The position numbers and the translations under genes are program-made. The notes below the pieces were generated by a model, which did no database searches, was not told the DNA's origin, and saw only the letters and a program-made list of their open reading frames with translations. Below are positions 1 to 7,661 of a stretch of 12,678 nt of DNA, one piece after another. Each line of letters starts with the position of its first letter. Position 1 is the first letter of the stretch. The DNA comes from JAGMES01 sp023128035 (lineage in GTDB: Bacteria > Bacillota > Halanaerobiia > DY22613), in contig DAOVRZ010000134.1 of the NCBI GenBank assembly GCA_030627905.1, positions 1 through 12,678 on the forward strand, given 5' to 3'.

Positions 1-113
1 AGCTTCATAGTTTCTACTGATGCATATTGTCTTTTATCTTTTTCTGTTAACGTATCATAATGTTTTTTCATCACTGCTTCTACTTCTACGGGATAATAAT
101 TTGCTAATTTCAT
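1..113 (-). CDS. Transposase N-terminus, partial (ISAzo13-like or related HTH transposase)
   Basis: The first 37 complete codons are present; the rest lies beyond the left edge. The peptide begins MKLANYYPVEVEAV and continues with LTEKDKRQYASVETMK. That resembles the N-terminal stretch 'L(N/S/T)EKDRRRYAAVEALKLG' which precedes the helix-turn-helix of ISAzo13-type transposases; this is recalled family knowledge, and no catalytic residue is in view. I chose the ATG at 113 because AAAAGGA on the minus strand (positions 121-127) sits about 8 bases upstream. An in-frame ATG at 122 would have no properly spaced ribosome site. A promoter with TTTACA-17-TATAAT lies directly upstream at 142-170, giving a leader of about 20 bases. 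The right end of the insertion sequence should lie between about 170 and 225, but I could not identify terminal repeats with only one end in view. Confidence 0.65.
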   Translation of the reverse strand, partial: MKLANYYPVEVEAVMKKHYDTLTEKDKRQYASVETMK

Positions 114-141
114 TTTAGACATCCTTTTCTTTTTTAAAAAA

Positions 142-170
142 ATTATACAGCATTTTTCTTAATTTGTAAA
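142..170 (-). promoter_or_regulatory. Promoter of the left-edge transposase gene
   Basis: On the minus strand TTTACA (165-170) and TATAAT (142-147) are separated by exactly 17 bases, one mismatch from the sigma-70/sigma-A consensus. The predicted start near 135 is about 22 bases upstream of the transposase ATG at 113. Confidence 0.7.
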
Positions 171-271
171 GTTAATTTTTGGAATCGTGGAAATTATTAT
201 TTGTACATCCCTAAGTAATATTTTCCCTCCCTCTTTAAAAATATCTTATGAAAAATTTTTATTACTCACAT

Positions 272-300
272 AATATAATACCACGCGAACATATTGTCAA
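272..300 (-). promoter_or_regulatory. Strong sigma-70-type promoter without an adjacent intact gene
   Basis: On the minus strand TTGACA (295-300) and TATATT (272-277) are separated by 17 bases. About 40 bases downstream is a purine block AGAGGGAGGG (minus strand, 225-234) that looks like a ribosome site. It is followed only by ATG TAC AAA TAA at 197-208, with no open frame. It may drive the transposase through a long leader, or be the front end of a gene cut off by the insertion sequence. The 123-383 interval holds no other supportable gene. Confidence 0.6.
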
Positions 301-383
301 TATTTATTAACATATCTTTTTATTTTCAAAATTATTATTTTACACATTTTAATGTTTGAAATATATTTTCAATAATTTGTTAT

Positions 384-412
384 AAAAAAAGATGGCCTCA
401 ATTGAGACCATC
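384..412 (-). terminator. Rho-independent terminator of the surface-protein operon
   Basis: Read on the minus strand, a 9-bp stem GATGGTCTC / GAGGCCATC (one U-G wobble, loop AATT) is followed by seven T residues. It starts 10 bases after the stop codon of the 1871-residue lipoprotein gene. The A-G mismatch that would form on the plus strand and the location of the T-tract show that it serves the minus strand. Confidence 0.9.
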
Positions 413-422
413 TTATCAAACA

Positions 423-3400
423 TTACTTCCAGGACGGTGTATGATCATCGGCTGAGTTATAGGTAAGTCTAGTTAAGTTATAACCATTGTCATCCACCAT
501 ATAAATGTCCTGTTTACCATTGTGTTCCACTGTAAAGACTATCCAACCATCTGCTGTCCAAGATAAATCTATAACTTCTCCTCCATCAATAGAAGTTGCT
601 CTTAAAACACCATCACCTTCAGCATCATAGAGAGTACCATCATCTTGAACAATATAAATCTCCGCTTCACCATCTCGATCAGATAAAAATGCGACTTGTG
701 TGCCATCTGGTGACCAGACAGGTTTATAGTCATTATATACATTTGAAGTTACCTTTACCAAATCGAATGTTTGATAAATATCATCTACTCCATCAAATTC
801 AACAGCGTAAAGCTCACCATCTGAATCAAAAACTATTTTTGGTGTACCTATCCCTGGTGACCATTGTGCATTAGCTGGATTATTTATATTTGCGTCAATA
901 CTTGTAACATTTTCTTCAATTCCACCACCAAAATCAATTATCCAAATTTGATTTAATGCTTCGAATGCTATCTTATTACCATCCGCTGAAACAATTGGAT
1001 TAGAAATACTCTTCAAAATATTGCCAGAAACAAAAGTAAACACTGGACCTTCTAAATCTGTTTTTCCAAAGTTTATAGCCATCAAATCGAAGCGGTCTGA
1101 TTTATTCTTATTACTAAGAAATAGAATTTTGCTTCCATCTTGTGACCAGCGTGGTGAAATTTCCTTTGTTTCACTAAAAGTAACCCTGATTACTTCATTA
1201 TTCACAGTATTGGCATAAGCATAATAGATATCATGGTTACCGTATTCATCTATTCCTTCGAAGAGAATCTTCTCTCCATCTGGCGACCATTGTGGATTTA
1301 TTTCGATTAGATTATTATCCGTAATTCTGTTAACATGATTTGTAACAGAGCTCAAGATAACAATCTCACCAGTCAACTTATATCTTTCTGAAATAAAGAC
1401 TAAGTCACTTACAAGATTTACTTTATCAAAATTAGCGGTAATAGTTTTATTACTATTCATTGTGAAGGAATTTGGATTAATACCACCAGTACCGCCAGGA
1501 ATCTCACCTATCCAGTCTGTAAAAATCCAACCATCCTCCGGTGTTGCAGTGATAGTGACATCTGTACCAAGTTCATATTTTGATAAGTCTGGATCTCTCT
1601 CTACAAAACCTTCACCCGTTTCAAATAATACATCGAGAGTATACGTTGGATTCACTACTGTAAACTCTATATCTCGACTTACAGGACCTCCCTGTCCACC
1701 ATCAGAATCTGCCTTAACACGAAGAATATAATTACCTAGAATTGGTATATTACTAGTACTAATCTCCCTCTGTTTGCTAGTAGTGCTACCTATAGGAAGC
1801 TGAGGAACATCATCTGTACCTGGTGAGAAGATAAGTTCTTGATTATCTTTCCCTATAATTTCCCAACTAATAGTAAAAGTACTAGCAGGCACATTACCTG
1901 TGTTTACTACCTGAACATTTGCAATCTCAGAACTTCCCTTTTCAACAAGCGATTCGAAATCGAGAGATGCTATCGCCAATCTTGGGCCAACAACTTTAAT
2001 CAGAACCGTCTCTGTAGCTACTGCACCATTAGCCTCAGCCATAAACTGTACAGAATGCTCACCGATATCAGCTAATTCTGGTGTCCAGGAGAAATATCCT
2101 GTTGCGTTAATAAAACTTGCTCCTTCTGGAATATTGATAATATTATATACAATTGGATCACCATCATCATCGGTTGCTTTTATACTGAAATCAAATGGCA
2201 CACCTACCAATACCTCCCTATCACCAATCGGATCTAAATCAGGTTTTCGGTCAACATTTAGAACTGTAACCCTAATATTCTGTGTTACAGTATTCGCGCC
2301 ATCACCATCATCATCATTAAGATAGAATGTGGCAGTAAATGTTCTAGATAAACCATCTATCCTTTTAACACTATCAAAAGTCGAAGTATAACTAAAAATA
2401 GAAGTGAATTCATCAAAATATGGCTTCAATTCTCCATATGCTTCAAGTGTAAGTGCTTCCTTATCTAAATCTCTAGTTTTAACCACAAAATCAACAGTTT
2501 CACCTTCATTAATCGTCCATTCTTCCCACTCCTCAACATCCACGAATTCTGGATCATGTGGGACATCGTTTACTGTAATATGAATCTTCTTCCTATCACT
2601 ATTACCATTAGCGTTCGCAGAAACTATGAACTCATGTTCACCTAGATGATCTGCTGTTGGTGTCCAATCAAATTGACCCGCTGTTGTATTAAACTGAGCC
2701 TCAGCAGGCTCTGTATCAATACTGTAGGAGATTAGGTCTCCATCTTCATCTAAAGCGATGATCTCAAAAAATATTCTATTATATTCATCTACAATAATCG
2801 GTAAAGCATTCTCCGGATCATCATCTGGATCAATCGCTAGTTTGTTTATCTCAGTGATCACAGGTAAACGATCGACATTTTCAATATGAATCAAAATAGT
2901 GTCATCAACCTGAAGACCAGGCTCATCTTCAACAACAAAACTCATAGAATAATCTCCAGCATCATCATAAGTGGTTTCCCAATAGAAGACTTGAGTATCC
3001 TTATTAAAATACCTTGCCAAATCTCCTTGAGCTTCATATGTGATCATATCACCATCTGGATCATTTGCTTCCACCGTAAACTGAAGAATCTCTGTCTCGT
3101 TAACCGATTTGTTTCCAACAGGTGTAGTAAATCCTGGTGGTCTATTTACATGATTAACGATAATTGAAATTGTCTCCGATGTCTGGAACATTCCATCATC
3201 TGCAGTGAAGATCATAGTATAAGCACCTGCATCATCATACGTTGGTGTCCAGCTGAAAGTAAACGTATCAGGGTTATAATGTTCTGTCAAATCCCCCTCA
3301 ACAGTATATATCAAATGATCACGATCTCGATCAATCGCAGGAACCATAAACTCCAATAGTTGATCTTCATCAACTTCCTGACCTCCAATTGCTAGTTCAG

Positions 3401-6038
3401 GAGCAAATTCTACATTATTGATAGTAATCGTAATTGTTTCGGGAACACTGTAATACCCATTAGCTAATGCTTTAAATGAGACTACCCGTTCACCGATATC
3501 ATCAATATTTGGAATCCAATTAAATTCACCTGTTTCACTGTTCAATTCTCCTGCTGTTGGCATATTAAATCCACTATAGGTTATCTCTTCACCATCTTCA
3601 TCTGTTGCTCTTAATCTAAAGGTTAGTAGACTATACTCATCTACCACTTTATCACCAACTACTTCTAAGACAGGTGGACGATCAACATTATTGACAGTTA
3701 TAATAATTGATTCAGTTGCAGTTAAATCACCATCATCAGCTACAAAAGTAATACTATATACTCCAGCATCAAAATAACCTGTCTGCCAATCAAAGACCTG
3801 TGTCTCAGAATCAAAACGGTCAATTTCCTGGCCTTGCGCTGTAAAGATTAAATTGTCACCATCAGGATCTGATGCTGTTATACTAAAGGTTAATTGTTCA
3901 GTCTCGTTTAAAGTTTTATTACCAACATAGTCCATCACTGGTGTACGATTTACATTCTTAACTTCAATAGTTACATTTTCACTAACGCTCAAATCACCAT
4001 CTGTTACAATAATCGTTAATGAATAATTACCTGAATCATCATAAGTAGGTGTCCAGTTAAATGTGCGACTGCTTTGATCAAATTGCTCAGCAAAGTCACC
4101 CTCTGCAGTATAAATTAAAGCATCTCCATCTGGATCACTACCCAAAACTTCAAAGTTAAGATTTTGAGTCTCGTTTGTTGTAACTGTCCCTATGTGTTCT
4201 AAAACTGGAGGTCGATTAACATTATTAACTGTAATCGTTATAGTATCAGTTTCAACAACCTGACCATCACTTACTTCAAAAGTTATAGAATAAACCCCTG
4301 CATGGTCATATGTTGGAGTCCAGGTGAATGTATGCGTATCAGGATCAAATTGTTCTGCAAAATCACCTTCTGCACTATAATACAACATATCTCCATCAGG
4401 ATCACTAGCTCTTAAGACAAAAGATAGCTCTTCGTCTTCATTTACAACTTTATCACCAGGTGAATAAATATGTGGTGGATCATTTTTATAAAAATCATAC
4501 ATCGTCACTACTCCACGGCCCCTTAGTTCTCTTAAAACTTCCCAATTCGGAGTATTAGGAGCAACGTCCAGTGGTTCATTTCTCATTAAAGTGATTTCTT
4601 TAAGGTTAACCAGATTAAGTAAAACACTTATATCTGTGAGTTGATTATCATGTAGATGTAACTTCTCTAAGTTGGTCAATTTAGCTAAAGCATCAATATT
4701 TTCAATCAGATTACCACTTAGATCTAACTCTGTTAACATTGTTAATTCAGCAAGATCTTCAATACTCACAAAATTATTTTTTGACAGATCAAGTTTTTCA
4801 AGTGTAATCATACCTGTCAAATAATGTAGATCATCGATCTGATTATTAGATAAGTTTAGCTCTAAAAGAGATTCTTCCCATAACCATTCGAGTCCACTTA
4901 AGTCAGTCATATAATCATTTGCCATATTTAACTTTTCTAGATTTCTTAAGTAAAATAAAACATCAATATCACCAATCTGATTCCCACTTAAATCTAGTTC
5001 TTTGAGTGCCATCAATTTCTCTAAATCATCAACATTTGTAAGCTGATTTTCGTTCAGCGACAATATCTCCAGAGTAGTAATGTCCTTTATAGGAGAAATA
5101 TCACTGATCTCATTTGCTCCCAATCTAAGTTCAGTTAAATTAGTATCAGTTAAATAAACCATATCATCTAGATTAACAAGATAATTTTTACTAAGATCAA
5201 GGACTTTTATATTTGGTAATAAAATCAATGCATTGATTTTATTAATTTTATTAAAACTTAAGTTTAGAATTTCTAATTTTATCAAATTCGCTAACTGATG
5301 AATATCGCTGATATCTGTTAAGGTTAAATTTAAATTCGTCAAGGTAGTCAAGAATTCTATTCCATCCAAAGATCCAATCTTTGAAATAGATGCATCTAAA
5401 GTTGTTAAACTTCTAACATCTGCTGTTGTTATCGCTCCATATGGTTTGTTCAGAGCAACACGCACAGCCTCTTCAAGATTTGCATCAGCAAAAATTATTA
5501 CTTTAGGTTCCTGTAAAAAGACAGCAGTAATCTCTTTATTGCTATCTACAATAACCACTTTAGGATCGTCATGGTCTGCTACATCACCTTCCCAGTGGCT
5601 AAAACTCCAACCTGCTGCAGGGGCTGGGGTTAAAGTGATCTTCGTTCCAATTGGAAATGTATTTTCTTCAGGATAAACAAGAACAGAACCTTGTCCAGAA
5701 GTTGTCACAGTTATTACTCCAACCATAGATCCTGTAAAGTTAATATTTGTTGCTGCTTGAGTTACTTTTTCACTCGTTTTCTTAAAACCCCAACCTTCTT
5801 TCTTTGGAGTAATTGTTGTTGTTCCTTTAGCCTTTAAAATCGTCCAATTACCTTTAGTATTTGTGGAAGTAATCTCTGTACTCCCACCCGAAGTTACAAT
5901 CTTAACTCCTTCAATTGGATTTCCACTCTCATCGGTGACCTTTCCTGAAATGGTATAAGTACCGATTATGCATCCACTCAATAATAATGCCAATCCGATG
6001 AGAAAAACACTACTTATCAGGAAACTCTTCTTTCCCAT
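423..6038 (-). CDS. Giant surface lipoprotein: B-repeat, leucine-rich repeats, nine cadherin/Ig-like domains, TolB-like propeller
   Basis: This 1871-residue protein is probably anchored by lipid on the cell surface and probably binds protein or polysaccharide; no catalytic domain is seen. Residues 1-23 form a lipoprotein signal with lipobox LLSGC (Cys23). A carboxypeptidase-regulatory-like domain follows at 28-104, then an InlB-type B-repeat at 107-175 (GWSFSHWEGD). An internalin-like cap at 183-232 leads into 12 leucine-rich repeats at 233-500. Nine cadherin/Ig-like domains span 524-1350, most with DPDGD-type acidic loops that suggest calcium binding. A CARDB-like domain covers 1354-1462 and a second B-repeat 1465-1537. 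From 1544 to the end are TolB/WD40-like blades (WSPDG at 1584 and 1775). The last blade stops at PSWK and probably closes with the DLVFIS strand at 1545, a velcro closure. The ATG has AAGGAGGGG 7-9 bases upstream. It is the last gene of the operon, 28 bases after the 518-residue paralog. The exact ligand is unknown. Confidence 0.95.
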   Translation of the reverse strand: MGKKSFLISSVFLIGLALLLSGCIIGTYTISGKVTDESGNPIEGVKIVTSGGSTEITSTNTKGNWTILKAKGTTTITPKKEGWGFKKTSEKVTQAATNINFTGSMVGVITVTTSGQGSVLVYPEENTFPIGTKITLTPAPAAGWSFSHWEGDVADHDDPKVVIVDSNKEITAVFLQEPKVIIFADANLEEAVRVALNKPYGAITTADVRSLTTLDASISKIGSLDGIEFLTTLTNLNLTLTDISDIHQLANLIKLEILNLSFNKINKINALILLPNIKVLDLSKNYLVNLDDMVYLTDTNLTELRLGANEISDISPIKDITTLEILSLNENQLTNVDDLEKLMALKELDLSGNQIGDIDVLFYLRNLEKLNMANDYMTDLSGLEWLWEESLLELNLSNNQIDDLHYLTGMITLEKLDLSKNNFVSIEDLAELTMLTELDLSGNLIENIDALAKLTNLEKLHLHDNQLTDISVLLNLVNLKEITLMRNEPLDVAPNTPNWEVLRELRGRGVVTMYDFYKNDPPHIYSPGDKVVNEDEELSFVLRASDPDGDMLYYSAEGDFAEQFDPDTHTFTWTPTYDHAGVYSITFEVSDGQVVETDTITITVNNVNRPPVLEHIGTVTTNETQNLNFEVLGSDPDGDALIYTAEGDFAEQFDQSSRTFNWTPTYDDSGNYSLTIIVTDGDLSVSENVTIEVKNVNRTPVMDYVGNKTLNETEQLTFSITASDPDGDNLIFTAQGQEIDRFDSETQVFDWQTGYFDAGVYSITFVADDGDLTATESIIITVNNVDRPPVLEVVGDKVVDEYSLLTFRLRATDEDGEEITYSGFNMPTAGELNSETGEFNWIPNIDDIGERVVSFKALANGYYSVPETITITINNVEFAPELAIGGQEVDEDQLLEFMVPAIDRDRDHLIYTVEGDLTEHYNPDTFTFSWTPTYDDAGAYTMIFTADDGMFQTSETISIIVNHVNRPPGFTTPVGNKSVNETEILQFTVEANDPDGDMITYEAQGDLARYFNKDTQVFYWETTYDDAGDYSMSFVVEDEPGLQVDDTILIHIENVDRLPVITEINKLAIDPDDDPENALPIIVDEYNRIFFEIIALDEDGDLISYSIDTEPAEAQFNTTAGQFDWTPTADHLGEHEFIVSANANGNSDRKKIHITVNDVPHDPEFVDVEEWEEWTINEGETVDFVVKTRDLDKEALTLEAYGELKPYFDEFTSIFSYTSTFDSVKRIDGLSRTFTATFYLNDDDGDGANTVTQNIRVTVLNVDRKPDLDPIGDREVLVGVPFDFSIKATDDDGDPIVYNIINIPEGASFINATGYFSWTPELADIGEHSVQFMAEANGAVATETVLIKVVGPRLAIASLDFESLVEKGSSEIANVQVVNTGNVPASTFTISWEIIGKDNQELIFSPGTDDVPQLPIGSTTSKQREISTSNIPILGNYILRVKADSDGGQGGPVSRDIEFTVVNPTYTLDVLFETGEGFVERDPDLSKYELGTDVTITATPEDGWIFTDWIGEIPGGTGGINPNSFTMNSNKTITANFDKVNLVSDLVFISERYKLTGEIVILSSVTNHVNRITDNNLIEINPQWSPDGEKILFEGIDEYGNHDIYYAYANTVNNEVIRVTFSETKEISPRWSQDGSKILFLSNKNKSDRFDLMAINFGKTDLEGPVFTFVSGNILKSISNPIVSADGNKIAFEALNQIWIIDFGGGIEENVTSIDANINNPANAQWSPGIGTPKIVFDSDGELYAVEFDGVDDIYQTFDLVKVTSNVYNDYKPVWSPDGTQVAFLSDRDGEAEIYIVQDDGTLYDAEGDGVLRATSIDGGEVIDLSWTADGWIVFTVEHNGKQDIYMVDDNGYNLTRLTYNSADDHTPSWK
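1989..4469 (-). repeat. Nine tandem cadherin/Ig-like domain repeats inside the giant lipoprotein
   Basis: The domains run at about residues 524-605, 608-694, 697-783, 786-874, 877-962, 965-1053, 1056-1157, 1160-1262 and 1265-1350. Two subtypes are visible. Type A ends like WTPTYDDAGxYSxxFxxDDG. Type B ends like G-F-W-TP..-IGEH..F.A.ANG. The order is A A A B A A B A' B. Domain 2 resembles 5, domain 3 resembles 6 and domain 4 resembles 7, which points to duplication of a three-domain block. Linkers of the form NNVNRPPV separate most units. Confidence 0.85.
4539..5342 (-). repeat. Twelve leucine-rich repeats in the giant lipoprotein
   Basis: The LxxLxL strands start at residues 233, 255, 277, 301, 323, 345, 367, 391, 413, 435, 457 and 479. 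Most repeats are 22 residues, as in bacterial SDS22/internalin-type repeats, but those beginning at 277 and 367 are 24 residues. The one spanning 367-390 carries a Trp-Leu-Trp at 385-387. The array ends in a cap with the pattern P..P..EVLR.L...GV (residues 496-511), also found in the neighbouring lipoprotein. Confidence 0.9.
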
Positions 6039-6066
6039 ACAATTACCCCTCCTTCATTCAAATTAA

Positions 6067-7623
6067 TCAATATCGGACAATGACTCCACTTTCCTCTGAG
6101 AGAATTCTGATAACTTCATATGCCGGAGAACCAGGATATATCTCTAAATAGTTATCTCGTAAATTCACTTCCACTAAATTATCCAATTGAAGTAATATAT
6201 CAATATTGGCAATATGATTATTATGAAGATATAATCTCTCCAAATTTGTTAATCCAGCTAGATTATTAATATCTTCCACTAGATTACTGCTCAAGTTTAA
6301 TTCCTTTACTGAAGACATTCCATAGAATACACCCACATCGAGAATTTGGTTATTTGCTAAATTTATCGACTCTACATAATTTAACCCGTACAAATTATCA
6401 ATATCATTAATTTGATTTCCCTCAAGATTTAATTCTCTCAAAGGTGCACTCCAGAGCCAGGCTAAATCATCCATATCATCCAACTCATTGTTGCTTAAGT
6501 CTAATTTCGTTAGATATTGAAGATCAAAATCTTCTAAAACAGTAATATCTGATATCTGATTTCCACCAATGTTCAGTTCTGTCAATAAAGTCATCTCAGA
6601 AAGAAGAGTTATATCACTTATCTGATTATCATTCAATTGCAATGTTTCAAGAGATTTAAATCCTGCTAAAGCTGATAAATCTTCAATTTCATTACCACTA
6701 AGATTTAAGTTCGTTAAATCCCTTTCCCAGAGCCAAATCAGAGAATCAATATCAGAAATCTGATTGTTGCTAAGATCAAGATCTATAAGTTTAGTCATCT
6801 CAAATAAAGGACTAATATCTGTAATAGCATTTGAACTTAAATTTAAGGTTTCTAAATTCGTCAATCGAAGTAAATAGCTAATGTCACTAATGCTTGTTGT
6901 ATTTAGATTCAATAAGGTCAAAGCAATTACGTATTGAATACCTTCCAATGTTTCAATTTCCATAAATGAAGCATCCAGATCATATAATTCATCAACATCA
7001 TATGAATTAAGCATACCTGTTGGTTTCCCAATTACCTCACGTACACTTTTATCAAGGTTTGGATCTACAATTGTAAAACCAGGAACCCAAAAAATTGCTT
7101 TAATTTCTTTATCACCATTCATAGTTAAAGTGAGTGGATTCTCTTCACCACTTAAATCTCCATCCCAATGGCTAAATTCCCACAATTCTCCTACAGGAGT
7201 GGCTGTCAATGTAACCTCAGTTTCTCTTGGATAAGTATCCATTGCAGGATTAGCAGAAACACTACCGCTTCCATATTTATTAATTTTTAGAGAAAATGTT
7301 TCATTTTCATTGGTAAATAATACTTGAATATCTAAGTCTCCATCTAGAGAAACTGTAACTGGATTTGTTTCCCCGTTTACACCACCCTGCCAACCTCCAA
7401 AACTCCAACCTTCTACAGGAGTTGCAGTCAGAGTGACTTCTGTTCCCATGACATAGTAAGATTGATCCGGCTCTCTCTTAACCGTTCCAGATCCATCTTT
7501 GGTAATAGTCAATTTTTTTCGCTGTAGTACATCGGTTTCGCTCCATGTACAACCAGCTAAAAGGCTAATGAAAACAATTAATACAATTGAATAATATTTT
7601 TTACCAGATTTTATCAACGTCAT
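6067..7623 (-). CDS. Surface lipoprotein with two InlB-type B-repeats and twelve leucine-rich repeats
   Basis: This 518-residue protein is a probable surface-anchored binding protein. A signal peptide with lipobox LLAGC (Cys25) is followed by two B-repeats (about 36-103 and 109-178, with GWSFGGWQGG and WEFSHWDGD). An internalin-like cap (184-234) leads to twelve leucine-rich repeats starting at residues 235, 257, 279, 303, 325, 347, 371, 395, 417, 439, 461 and 483. Three repeats are 24 residues long, and two of them carry Trp-Leu-Trp (297-299, 389-391). It ends in the same P..P..EVIR.L...GV cap as the downstream protein and has nothing after it. It is therefore a paralog of the N-terminal third of the giant lipoprotein, from which it is separated by 28 bases. 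Start choice is slightly uncertain: AAAGGGGGG abuts the ATG at 7623 directly, so the TTG two codons later would be better spaced. Stop codon is TGA. Confidence 0.94.
   Translation of the reverse strand: MTLIKSGKKYYSIVLIVFISLLAGCTWSETDVLQRKKLTITKDGSGTVKREPDQSYYVMGTEVTLTATPVEGWSFGGWQGGVNGETNPVTVSLDGDLDIQVLFTNENETFSLKINKYGSGSVSANPAMDTYPRETEVTLTATPVGELWEFSHWDGDLSGEENPLTLTMNGDKEIKAIFWVPGFTIVDPNLDKSVREVIGKPTGMLNSYDVDELYDLDASFMEIETLEGIQYVIALTLLNLNTTSISDISYLLRLTNLETLNLSSNAITDISPLFEMTKLIDLDLSNNQISDIDSLIWLWERDLTNLNLSGNEIEDLSALAGFKSLETLQLNDNQISDITLLSEMTLLTELNIGGNQISDITVLEDFDLQYLTKLDLSNNELDDMDDLAWLWSAPLRELNLEGNQINDIDNLYGLNYVESINLANNQILDVGVFYGMSSVKELNLSSNLVEDINNLAGLTNLERLYLHNNHIANIDILLQLDNLVEVNLRDNYLEIYPGSPAYEVIRILSEESGVIVRY
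6124..6921 (-). repeat. Twelve leucine-rich repeats in the 518-residue lipoprotein
   Basis: The LxxLxL strands recur every 22 or 24 residues from residue 235 to about 500, with the typical L-N-L-S-N-N-Q-I-x-D-I turn. The number of repeats (12) equals that in the downstream giant lipoprotein, but the positions of the 24-residue units differ (279, 347 and 371 here, 277 and 367 there). Confidence 0.9.
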
Positions 7624-7661
7624 CCCCCCTTTCTTATCTTTTTGCCTTACCTCTCATATAC

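Noticed and set aside
1989..4469. CRISPR-like or minisatellite DNA repeat because of recurring similar segments.
   Set aside because: The repeats are protein-domain repeats of about 85-100 codons with diverged DNA, not short identical repeats with spacers.
596..5676. Several plus-strand open frames of 60-93 codons opposite the giant lipoprotein gene (for example 596-874, 1021-1218, 1462-1731, 1839-2075, 2134-2325, 2886-3167 and 5446-5676).
   Set aside because: They lie antisense to a gene with strong domain evidence, have low-complexity translations caused by the repeats, and lack ribosome sites.
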